From Streptomyces longispororuber (GTDB lineage: Bacteria > Actinomycetota > Actinomycetes > Streptomycetales > Streptomycetaceae), in assembly GCF_014656095.1 (NCBI RefSeq), contig NZ_BNBT01000016.1:1-64000 (forward strand): a DNA stretch of 64,000 nt, written 5' to 3'. Position numbers and translations under genes: made by a program. This document shows positions 57,349 through 64,000 of this stretch, piece after piece (the first letter of the stretch is position 1; the number at the start of each line of letters is the position of its first letter). The notes below the pieces were generated by a model that had not been told where the DNA came from, did not search any database, and worked only from the letters and a program-made list of their open reading frames with translations.

Positions 57349-58377
57349 ATGGTGGCGTACATGCACACCTCCGCCTCCACACGATCCCCGGCCTCCGCAC
57401 CCGCCGCTCCCGCCTCTTCGGCTGCTCCGGCCGCCACGGCCTCCCCGGCCGTCCCGCAGGAGCCCCCGGCGCACCAGGGCGGCCGCCGCCGGGCGGACTG
57501 GCGGCTGCGCTTCGCCTTCCTGTCCCTGGTCTGGGGCTTCAGCTTCCTGTTCATCAAGGTGGGCACGGAGGGGTACGCCCCGTTCCAGGTGACCTTCGGG
57601 CGGCTGTTCTTCGGCACGCTGGTGGTCGCGGCCGTGCTGGTCGCCAAGCGCGAGCGGCTGCCCCGCTCCTGGCGCACCTGGGGGCACCTGTCGGTGGCGG
57701 CGCTGCTCCTGAACGCGGCGCCCTTCTCGCTGTTCGCGTACTCCGAGCTGACGATCCCTTCCACGCTCGCGGGGATATGCAACGCGACGTCGCCGCTGTG
57801 GGGCATGGCCCTGTCCCTGGTCGCGCTCTCCGACGACCGGCCGACGCGGCGCCGGGTCGCGGGGCTCGGCATCGGCTTCCTCGGCGTGCTCACGGTCCTC
57901 GGCGCCTGGCACGGGTTCAGCGGCCTGGACGCCCGGGGCACGGCCATGGCCCTGCTGGCCTCGCTGTGCTACCCGATCGGCTGGATCTACGTACGCCGCA
58001 CGCTGGCCGGCTCCGGCCACTCGAACCTCGCCCTGACCGGCGCCCAGCTCTCGGTGGCCACGCTCGAACTGGCCGTGGTCACGCCGCTGTTCACCTCGGT
58101 GCCGAGCCACTTCCCGGTGGTTCCGCTGCTCGCGGTCGTCGCCCTCGGCGCGCTCGGCACCGGCCTGGCCTTCCTGGTCCAGTACGAGCTCGTCGCCGAG
58201 GTCGGCCCGACGACGGCGCAGATGGTCACGTACTTCACGCCGGTCATCGCGACGGCGGCGGGCGTCGCCGTGCTCGGCGAGTCCCTGGCCTGGACGACCC
58301 CCGTCGGCGCCGTGATCGTCCTGGCGGGCGCCGCGCTCACGCAGTCCAGGCCGCGCGCACGGACCGCCAAGCCGTAG
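57349..58377 (+). CDS. EamA-family exporter
   Basis: The 342-residue protein has an N-terminal Ala/Ser/Pro tail of about 45 residues and ten hydrophobic segments in two EamA repeats: LRFAFLSLVWGFSFLFIKVG, TFGRLFFGTLVVAAVLVAKR, NATSPLWGMALSLVALSDDR, and VTYFTPVIATAAGVAVLGES. Members export amino acids or related metabolites. ATG 57349 is assigned; ATG 57361 gives four fewer residues. The divergent LysR is a likely activator. It ends in a short direct repeat shared with the convergent MocR gene. Confidence 0.9.
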   Translation: MVAYMHTSASTRSPASAPAAPASSAAPAATASPAVPQEPPAHQGGRRRADWRLRFAFLSLVWGFSFLFIKVGTEGYAPFQVTFGRLFFGTLVVAAVLVAKRERLPRSWRTWGHLSVAALLLNAAPFSLFAYSELTIPSTLAGICNATSPLWGMALSLVALSDDRPTRRRVAGLGIGFLGVLTVLGAWHGFSGLDARGTAMALLASLCYPIGWIYVRRTLAGSGHSNLALTGAQLSVATLELAVVTPLFTSVPSHFPVVPLLAVVALGALGTGLAFLVQYELVAEVGPTTAQMVTYFTPVIATAAGVAVLGESLAWTTPVGAVIVLAGAALTQSRPRARTAKP

Positions 58378-58502
58378 CCCCACGCGCGGACCGCCCGGGC
58401 CGTGCGCCCGCCGAACCGTGGCCCCCGCTCAGCCGTAGCCCCACGCGCGCGGGCCGCTCGGTTGTGGCCCCCGCCCAGCCCTGGCCCCCGCTCAGCCGTA
58501 GC
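58371..58502. repeat. Interspersed direct repeats covering the ends of two convergent genes
   Basis: GCCGTAGCCCCACGCGCG occurs at 58371-58388 and 58432-58449; GGCCCCCGCTCAGCCGTAGC occurs at 58420-58439 and 58483-58502. The first copy contains the EamA stop codon and the last copy contains the MocR stop codon. The spacings are 61 and 63 bp. Confidence 0.85.
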
Positions 58503-59823
58503 GCCGCGCGGGCACGGGCACGGTGGCCGCCGCCACGGCGTCGGCCACCGCCTCGATGTCGTCGCCGGTGAGCGTCGAGACGGTGATGCGCACCCCGGGC
58601 GGCGCGTCGAGCCGGAACCGCGCCCCCGGGGCGACGGCCCAGCCCGCGTGCAGCATCCGCGCCACCACGCCGGTCTCCTCCGGCACCGGCACCCACACGT
58701 TCATGCCGCTGCGCCCCTGAGCGGCGACACCGCGCCCGGCGAGGGCCGCGAGCAGCGCGTCGCGCCTGCGCCCGTACGCGGCGGACACCTCCCGCGCGTC
58801 CACGGCGCCGCCCTGCCACAGGTGCAGCACCGCCCGCTGGAGCACCTTGCTGACCCAGCCGGGGCCGAGCCGCAGCCGGCCCTGCACCCGGTCGACGGTC
58901 TCCGCGTCCCCGCTGAGCACCGCCAGCCGCAGGTCGGGACCGTACGCCTTGGCCGTGGAGCGCACGAAGGCCCAGCTCCGCGTGGCGCCGGTGAGCGTGT
59001 GCAGCGGCAGGTCGACGATGCCGTGCCCGTGGTCGTCCTCGATGACCAGCGTCTCCTGGTACGCGGCCAGGACGTCCCGCAGGGCACGCGCGCGTGCGGC
59101 GCCGACGGCGGCCCCGGTCGGGTTCTGGGCGCGGGCCGTGACGACGAGCGCGCGCGCCCCGGCGCGCAGCGCCCGCTCCACCTCGCCGGGCAGCGGCCCC
59201 TCGTCGTCGACGCCGACCGGCACCGGCCGCAGGCCGAGCGCGGGCACGAGGTCCAGCACGCTGCCCCAGCCGGGGTCCTCCACCGCCACGGCGTCACCGA
59301 TCCTCAGGCGCGCGGCGAGCACCCGCTCGATCGCGTCGAGCGCCCCGGAGGTGACGGCGAGCGGGCCGTCCGGCACGCCGTCGGCGTCCAGCATCCCGCG
59401 CGCGCAGCGGCTCAACTCCGCCTCCACGGGCGCCTCCCCGTACAGGTCAGGGTGGGTGTCCGCGTGCCGCGCCGCCACCGCGAAGGCCTCGGCGAGGGGC
59501 GGCAGCAGGGCCGTGTCGGGGTTGCCGCCGGCGACGTCCCGCACACCCGGCGGCACGACGAGGCGGCTGTACTCGCGCGCCGTGGTCGCGGGCCTGCTCC
59601 GCACCCGGCTGCCGCGCCGCCCGGCCGTCTCGATGACGCCGCGCTCGCGCAGCGCCCGGTAGGCGGCCGCCACGGTGTTCGGGTTGACGCCCAACTGCCG
59701 GGCCAACTCCCGCATCGGGGGGAGGAGTTGCCCCGGTTCGAGGTCGCCGTGGCCGACCGCGCGCTCGACACTCGCGGCGATCTCGGCTGCGCCCCGCCCG
59801 ACGATCGGATATTCTCCTAGCAC
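58492..59823 (-). CDS. MocR-type regulator (GntR helix-turn-helix fused to aminotransferase-like domain)
   Basis: The 443-residue protein has an N-terminal GntR domain (EIAASVERAVGHGDLEPGQL, LPPMRELARQLGVNPNTVAA, AYRALRERGV) and a C-terminal fold-type I aminotransferase-like domain with AVTSGALDAIERVLAARLRI, RAQNPTGAAVGAARARALRD and VRSTAKAYGPDLRLAVLSGD, where the lysine for pyridoxal phosphate is in S-T-A-K. MocR proteins sense PLP-linked metabolites. GTG 59823 is used and appears leaderless. It is divergent from an FMN-barrel oxidase that may be its target. Confidence 0.93.
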   Translation of the reverse strand: MLGEYPIVGRGAAEIAASVERAVGHGDLEPGQLLPPMRELARQLGVNPNTVAAAYRALRERGVIETAGRRGSRVRSRPATTAREYSRLVVPPGVRDVAGGNPDTALLPPLAEAFAVAARHADTHPDLYGEAPVEAELSRCARGMLDADGVPDGPLAVTSGALDAIERVLAARLRIGDAVAVEDPGWGSVLDLVPALGLRPVPVGVDDEGPLPGEVERALRAGARALVVTARAQNPTGAAVGAARARALRDVLAAYQETLVIEDDHGHGIVDLPLHTLTGATRSWAFVRSTAKAYGPDLRLAVLSGDAETVDRVQGRLRLGPGWVSKVLQRAVLHLWQGGAVDAREVSAAYGRRRDALLAALAGRGVAAQGRSGMNVWVPVPEETGVVARMLHAGWAVAPGARFRLDAPPGVRITVSTLTGDDIEAVADAVAAATVPVPARRYG

Positions 59824-59828
59824 AAAGC

Positions 59829-59859
59829 ACAGTATGCACTAGTGCAATGAATGAGGCAA
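59829..59859 (-). promoter_or_regulatory. Promoter of the MocR gene with central palindrome
   Basis: On the minus strand TTGCCT (59854-59859), a 19-nt spacer and TACTGT (59829-59834) resemble -35 and -10. GCACTAGTGC (59836-59845), a perfect 10-bp palindrome, lies in the spacer. The -10 ends 5 nt before the GTG at 59823, which predicts a leaderless transcript. An additional GCACA is at 59827-59831. Confidence 0.5.
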
Positions 59860-59926
59860 AGCGGGGGCACGCGGCCGCCGCGGGACGACGCGCGCACCCC
59901 CGCGCGCGGCAGGTGAGGGAGAAGGC

Positions 59927-60631
59927 ATGGAGACGACGACGCAGCCCGCCACGCCGGACGGTGCCGCCTACGCGGCGACCGACCGGACGGTCCCCACGCG
60001 GGCCCGCGAACGCGCCACGTACGACCGCGCGGCGGTGCACGCCATACTCGACGAGGCCTACGTCTGCCATCTGGGCTTCGTGCGCGACGGCGCCCCGGTC
60101 GTCCTGCCGACGCTGTTCGGCCGGGTCGGCGAGCGGCTCTACGTGCACGGCTCGACCGGGTCCCGGCCGCTGCGGATGGCGGGGTCGGCCCGGGGCGACG
60201 AGCGGGCCGACCCCGGCCTTCCGGTGTGCCTGACGGTCACGCACGTGGACGGCATCGTCCTGGCGCGCTCCGCCTTCCACCACTCGCTCAACTACCGCTC
60301 CGTGGTGGTGCACGGCATCGCGCGCCAGGTCACGGACCCGGACGAGAAGCGGACCGCGCTCGACGCGCTCGTGGACCACGTGGTGCCCGGCCGCTCCGCC
60401 GACTCGCGCCCCGCGAACGCCAAGGAGCTGGCCGCGACCGCCGTGCTCCGCCTGGACCTCGACGAGGTGTCCGCGAAGATGCGCACGGGCGGCCCGAACG
60501 ACGACCCGGAGGACATGGACCTGCCGTACTGGTCGGGGGTGGTGCCGCTGCGCAAGGGCTACGACCCGCTCGTCCCCTCCCCCGACCTGGCACCCGGCAT
60601 CGAGGTCCCCGGCTATCTGAGGGACCTCTGA
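59927..60631 (+). CDS. Pyridoxamine 5'-phosphate oxidase-family protein (nitroimidazole-resistance-like)
   Basis: The 234-residue protein contains YDRAAVHAILDEAYVCHLGF, VRDGAPVVLPTLFGRVGERL, YVHGSTGSRPLRMAG and VCLTVTHVDGIVLARSAFHH SLNYRSVVV-type segments of the FMN-binding split barrel. The H-x-S-x-N-Y-R-S motif is typical of the group that includes NimA-like oxidases. The C-terminal part (DEVSAKMRTGGPNDDPEDMD) is characteristic of actinobacterial members. ATG 59927 follows GGGAGAAGG. It is divergent from the MocR gene. Confidence 0.9.
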   Translation: METTTQPATPDGAAYAATDRTVPTRARERATYDRAAVHAILDEAYVCHLGFVRDGAPVVLPTLFGRVGERLYVHGSTGSRPLRMAGSARGDERADPGLPVCLTVTHVDGIVLARSAFHHSLNYRSVVVHGIARQVTDPDEKRTALDALVDHVVPGRSADSRPANAKELAATAVLRLDLDEVSAKMRTGGPNDDPEDMDLPYWSGVVPLRKGYDPLVPSPDLAPGIEVPGYLRDL

Positions 60632-60643
60632 GGACCGGCCTTC

Positions 60644-61648
60644 CTACGCGGCCCCCTCCTGACGCGCCCGTGCCGCCGCCCGCGCCTCCGCGGCGGCCAG
60701 GCCCGTGACGGCCGCGAGCATCAGGAGGGTGCCCGCCACGGTGGCGGCGTTCAGCTCCTCACCGAGCGCGGTGACGGCGATGACGGTCGCGCTCACCGGC
60801 TCCAGGAGCATGATCACGGAGACGGTGGCGGAGCGGACGACGGCCGCCCCCGCGAAGTAGAGCGCGTACGCGAGGGCCGTCGGCACCGCAGCGATGTACA
60901 GCAGGCAGCCGAGCACCCGGGCGGGCTCGGCCGTGTGCGGCACCAGGCCCTCGGCGGCGGCGAACGGCAGCAGGCACAGGGACACCACGGCGAACGACCA
61001 GACCGTCGTGCTGGACGCGTCGGTTCCGCCGGCGCGCCCCCACCAGCGGGTGAGCAGCGTCATGACGGCGTACCCGGCGGCCGAGGCGAGCGCGAAGGCC
61101 ACGCCCCAGGGCCGCACGGCCGCATCGCCGCCGCCCGCGAAGAGGACGCCGAGCCCGGCGAGCGCGCCGCCGACCGCGCACAGGCCGCCGAGGCCGAGCC
61201 GCTCCCCCAGGACGAGCCGGGCGCCGAGGGCGATGAGCACGGGCCCGGCGCCGAGCGTGACGACGGTGCCGACGGCGAGGCCGGTGGCCTCCACGGCGGC
61301 GAAGTACGCGGTCTGAAACACGGTGAGGGCGAGGCCGATCGCGGTGATCCGCCCCGCCCTGCGGCGCAGCAGCCCGCGCGCGGCCGTTCGGGCGCCGCCG
61401 CGCGGGCGCACCAGGCGCGCGGCGAGCAGCAGCAGGAACCCTCCGGCGCAGCGCCAGAAGGACAGGGCGACGGGCCCCATGTCGCCGGCCGAGAAGACCA
61501 GCGAGGCGGCGGCGCCGGCGGTGCCCCAGGCGGCTCCGGCGACGCTCAGGTAGACGAGGCCGCGCCCGAGGGACAGGCGGGGCAGGGCCGTGGTGACGGC
61601 GGGGGTCGCGTCCGTGGACGCGGAGGACAAGCTGGACACGCTCGACAC
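60644..61648 (-). CDS. EamA-family exporter
   Basis: The 334-residue protein has ten hydrophobic segments and the two EamA repeats: [80 protein letters not shown]. It is convergent with the oxidase gene, only 12 nt apart. The N-terminal 25 residues are Ser/Thr-rich. The substrate is unknown. ATG 61648 is used; the region upstream is repetitive. Confidence 0.9.
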   Translation of the reverse strand: MSSVSSLSSASTDATPAVTTALPRLSLGRGLVYLSVAGAAWGTAGAAASLVFSAGDMGPVALSFWRCAGGFLLLLAARLVRPRGGARTAARGLLRRRAGRITAIGLALTVFQTAYFAAVEATGLAVGTVVTLGAGPVLIALGARLVLGERLGLGGLCAVGGALAGLGVLFAGGGDAAVRPWGVAFALASAAGYAVMTLLTRWWGRAGGTDASSTTVWSFAVVSLCLLPFAAAEGLVPHTAEPARVLGCLLYIAAVPTALAYALYFAGAAVVRSATVSVIMLLEPVSATVIAVTALGEELNAATVAGTLLMLAAVTGLAAAEARAAARARQEGAA

Positions 61649-61740
61649 GTGGATTCTCCGCAGAAGGTCGTGAAGGAGACCGCGTCACGGCCGGGCGCGC
61701 CGACGAGGGGCACCGGGTGCCCCACGCTCGGACAATCCCC

Positions 61741-61789
61741 GTTCGGGAAGGCCCCGTTCGGGAAGGCCCCGTTCGGGAAGGCCCCGTTC
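61741..61789. repeat. Three tandem 15-bp units plus a partial fourth
   Basis: GTTCGGGAAGGCCCC is present at 61741, 61756 and 61771, followed by GTTC at 61786. It lies upstream of the EamA gene at 60644-61648, in the 451-nt gap between two exporter genes. No gene is supported in this gap. Confidence 0.9.
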
Positions 61790-61841
61790 ACGTACGAGAA
61801 CAAGGGCACGTACGAGAGGAAGGGCTTCCCTACGCAGGGAC

Positions 61842-61952
61842 CGGCTCGGAGAACCGCCCGCTCGGAGTGGGCTCGCGAAGCCGCCCGCTCAGGGGTCAGC
61901 TCGGAAAACCGCCCGCTCAGGGGTGGGCTCGCGAAGTCGCCCGCTCAAGGGG
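61842..61952. repeat. Four tandem 28-bp units forming a 56-bp higher-order repeat
   Basis: Alternating units contain GGCTCGGAGAACCGCCCGCT-like and GGGCTCGCGAAGCCGCCCGC-like sequence, in the order A-B-A-B. The first and third, and the second and fourth, are nearly identical. The array fills much of the gap between two EamA genes. Confidence 0.8.
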
Positions 61953-62099
61953 CGCACGGCCGTGAAGACGCAGGTCCTGGACTGTCGTCCGCGGGCAGCA
62001 CCGTCCGCCCGGCGGCGAGGCCGGGCGCGATCCGGGTGAAGCCCGCCCTAGGCGGCCGGAGGCGGAAGGACGAGTGCTCGTGCGTGCATGATCGGCACC

Positions 62100-63116
62100 C
62101 TATGCGGCGGTTCCGCTCGGGGACAACCTCTGTTCGGATTCCGGGACGGCGTTCGCGCCGTCGCCCGGTGGCGGCTCGGGGGACGACGACTGGGCGATGA
62201 ACGCGCCCACGAGGACGAGCGAGCCGCCCACGAGCTGCGGCGCCGAGAGCCGCTCCCCCAGCACGACCCAGGCGAGCACCGTGGCGAGGACCGCTTCGAG
62301 GCACGCCACCACGCCCGCGACCTGCGGCGAGAGGCGGCGTACGGACAGCACCCCGGTGACGTACGCGACGACGGTGGCGATCAGGACGATCCAGCAGAGG
62401 AGCGCCCACGCGGGCACGCGCGAGCCGTCCATGGCGGCGGACCGCGCGAGCACGCCCCAGTCCATGCCCCAGGGCCGCGCGACCACGGTGAGCACCGCCG
62501 TGCCGACGAGCAGTCCGTACGCGATGACGCCGAGCGGGTCGGGCGCGTCGTCCCCGGCGTCGCCGCCCTGGTCGGACAGGACGAAGTAGCCGACCTGGCA
62601 GCAGGCGGCGCCGAGCGCGAGCAGCAGCCCGACGGCGTCGAAGCTCAGCCCGGCCCAGACCTCCACGACGCAGGCGAGGCCGCCGACGGCCAGCACCACG
62701 CCGAGCGCGGCCGCCCGGGTCACGGGCCTGCGCTGCACGAACCGCACCCAGCCGAGGACGAGCGCGGGCGCGAGGTACTCCACGAGCAGCGCCACGCCGA
62801 CCGGAATCCGGGAGATAGAGGCGAAGTAGCAGGCCTGGACACCGGCGACGGCCAGCAGCCCGAACCCGGCGAGCAGCGCGGGCCTGCGCCGTACGAGCGC
62901 CCGGTGCCGCCAGGCCACGGGCAGCATCACGAGCGCGGCGCCCGCGACGCGCAGCCACACCACGTGCAGCGGGTCGAGGCCCGCCTCGATCAGCGGCTTC
63001 GCCGCGACGCCGGAGCCGCCGAAGGCGAACGCCGACACCAGGGCCAGGCCGAGCCCGAGCCCTCTGCCGCGCTCCGCCCGCCCCGCCCCGTCACACTTCT
63101 CCTGAGACCCTCGCAC
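62100..63116 (-). CDS. EamA-family exporter
   Basis: The 338-residue protein has ten hydrophobic segments: LGLALVSAFAFGGSGVAAKP, LIEAGLDPLHVVWLRVAGAA, LLVEYLAPALVLGWVRFVQR, SVRRLSPQVAGVVACLEAVL. It is a full-length RhaT/EamA-type transporter. The GTG at 63116 (VRGSQEKCDGAG) is a tentative start; another GTG at 63122 and a longer frame to 63209 exist, but neither has a good ribosome binding site. It lies 451 nt from the neighbouring exporter gene and on the same strand. Confidence 0.87.
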   Translation of the reverse strand: MRGSQEKCDGAGRAERGRGLGLGLALVSAFAFGGSGVAAKPLIEAGLDPLHVVWLRVAGAALVMLPVAWRHRALVRRRPALLAGFGLLAVAGVQACYFASISRIPVGVALLVEYLAPALVLGWVRFVQRRPVTRAAALGVVLAVGGLACVVEVWAGLSFDAVGLLLALGAACCQVGYFVLSDQGGDAGDDAPDPLGVIAYGLLVGTAVLTVVARPWGMDWGVLARSAAMDGSRVPAWALLCWIVLIATVVAYVTGVLSVRRLSPQVAGVVACLEAVLATVLAWVVLGERLSAPQLVGGSLVLVGAFIAQSSSPEPPPGDGANAVPESEQRLSPSGTAA

Positions 63117-63262
63117 CGGCACATGATGCCAGCCGACGTCATGACCGTCACCCCTGTTGACCACTGTCTCAACCGGCGGACGCGGGCGGGCCCTTCGGCA
63201 CCGGACCACCGCCCGACCCGCACCGACCCCGCGGGCTTACGGCACTCACCCTCGGCGCCCGG

Positions 63263-63811
63263 TCAACGGCTCGGCTCGCACCCCACGTCGGCACCGCTGT
63301 CGAGCCGGGTGAGCAGCGCGTCGAGGTCGACGCCCGCGTGCCGCAGCACCTCGGCGGCCCGGCTCTCCCCGTCGGCGGCGAGGGCGGCGAGCAGGTCGAG
63401 GCCGCCGGGCAGGGTCGCGCCGCGCAGCACGGCCCGGACGCGGGCGGCCTCCATGGCCCCGGCGGCCGCGGGCGAGAGCGCCGCCTCCTTGGCCGTGGCC
63501 AGGACGGGTACGGCGCCGGAGTCCTCGACGCTGCTCCGCCACTGGAGCCCGTACCCGATGCTGCGTTGCACGAGGTAGCCGAGCAGGCGCGCGAGCTGGG
63601 GCCCGCCGTCGAAGACGGCCCGCACCTGGGGCTCGTACTCGATCAGCGAGTGCAGCAGGTGCGCCGTGTCGACCTGCCGGTCCCCGTCGCGCACCGCACG
63701 CCGGCGCGCGCCGGCCACGACCGAGGCCAGCGCCGCGCTCGGGCCGGTGTCGATGTCTGCCCGGGTCGGGCCGGGCTCTGCGCCCTGGGGGGTACGGCTT
63801 TGCACACTCAC
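63263..63811 (-). CDS. Stand-alone Clp N-terminal-domain-like protein
   Basis: The 182-residue protein consists of two Clp-N-like helical repeats: SVVAGARRRAVRDGDRQVDT then AHLLHSLIEYEPQVRAVFDG, and AAGAMEAARVRAVLRGATLP then GGLDLLAALAADGESRAAEV LRHAG-type. It lacks any AAA ATPase domain, so it could act as an adaptor or substrate-binding mimic for ClpC, or bind another partner. GTG 63811 is used; GGGG lies upstream. The remaining 189 nt to the window end contain no supported gene. Confidence 0.83.
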   Translation of the reverse strand: MSVQSRTPQGAEPGPTRADIDTGPSAALASVVAGARRRAVRDGDRQVDTAHLLHSLIEYEPQVRAVFDGGPQLARLLGYLVQRSIGYGLQWRSSVEDSGAVPVLATAKEAALSPAAAGAMEAARVRAVLRGATLPGGLDLLAALAADGESRAAEVLRHAGVDLDALLTRLDSGADVGCEPSR

Positions 63812-64000
63812 ACCCCATCAGTCCCCCGCGGGTTCCGGCATCGGCGGCGGGGAGCATTTCCGCGTCCCACACAGGGTGGGCACACGCGGGTGGGTTGTCC
63901 TCCTTACGGATGACTTCCGGCCGTTTTCGCTGGTGGGAGCGCGCGCCGCCGTGCTTCGCGCCGGGTGCGCAACCATCGTGCCCCGGCGCTCGTCCGTGAG

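Noticed and set aside
1..64000. tRNA genes, rRNA, CRISPR arrays and intact insertion sequences
   Set aside because: No T-loop consensus with matching arms, no direct repeats with unique spacers of CRISPR type, and no transposase were seen by reading; a tRNAscan or ISfinder run could still change this.

Overview
The window is a stretch of Streptomyces-type chromosome. G+C is very high throughout, GTG and TTG starts are common, coding is densely packed on both strands, and the families present (EF-Tu3-like, DUF5709, DUF6415, mycothiol-dependent maleylpyruvate-isomerase-like, MocR, many LysR/TetR/XRE/HxlR regulators) are typical of that genus. No rRNA, tRNA, CRISPR array or intact insertion sequence was recognised. 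Everything here is read from the sequence and from memory of protein families; no database search was run.

Layout. 0-10 kb: a YbaK-type deacylase, a very unusual membrane-spanning NTPase/collagen-like protein, a LysR regulator, a divergent XRE-cupin/EamA pair, two left-handed beta-helix proteins (acyltransferase, gamma carbonic anhydrase-like), a DedA protein and a hotdog-fold protein. 10-20 kb: two tandem paralogous membrane-anchored proteins with PYQQPG repeats, a spermidine-synthase-like protein, a divergent EF-Tu with a strong terminator, an AlkD-like protein, a TVP38 protein, a thiolase/HxlR divergent pair and UppP. 20-25 kb is accessory in character: an XRE regulator followed by four genes that overlap each other by 4 nt, a divergent flavoprotein, a 60-aa protein with a paralogue at 41.2 kb, an integrase-like remnant and a decayed GNAT acetyltransferase. 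25-30 kb: a coiled-coil protein, a mycothiol-dependent-type enzyme, and a compact operon of glutamine-methyltransferase-like, CDGSH iron-sulfur and heme-oxygenase-like diiron (HDO) proteins. 30-41 kb: DUF5709, a thioredoxin-reductase-like flavoprotein, LysR regulators, a secreted streptogrisin-type protease, an ATP-grasp-like protein with a TTA codon plus an upstream cupin, and a TetR/MFS pair. 41-50 kb: a 59-aa protein with a TTA codon, a SnoaL-like protein, Lnt, Gfo/Idh/MocA oxidoreductase, FAD monooxygenase/TetR pair, a lipoprotein, a TPR protein and Ung. 50-64 kb: an orphan peptide-binding-type lipoprotein, two FabG-like SDRs in one operon, a HipA-like kinase with DUF3037, a Rieske lipoprotein, an isochorismatase-like protein with altered catalytic residues, FMN-barrel oxidases, LysR/EamA and MocR/oxidase divergent pairs, two more EamA exporters and a stand-alone Clp N-domain protein.

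Common themes. Many regulators are divergent from their probable target and share an intergenic inverted repeat with it (XRE-cupin/EamA, thiolase/HxlR, XRE/flavoprotein, TetR/MFS, FAD monooxygenase/TetR, LysR/EamA, MocR/oxidase). Several genes have a -10-like hexamer 6-8 nt before the start codon and no ribosome binding site, consistent with leaderless mRNAs. Short tandem repeats occur in many intergenic gaps, and twice the repeat unit copies the 3' end of the adjacent gene. The observations most worth following are the HDO operon, the NTPase-collagen receptor-like protein, the TTA-containing ATP-grasp gene with its cupin, and the paired 59/60-aa proteins.
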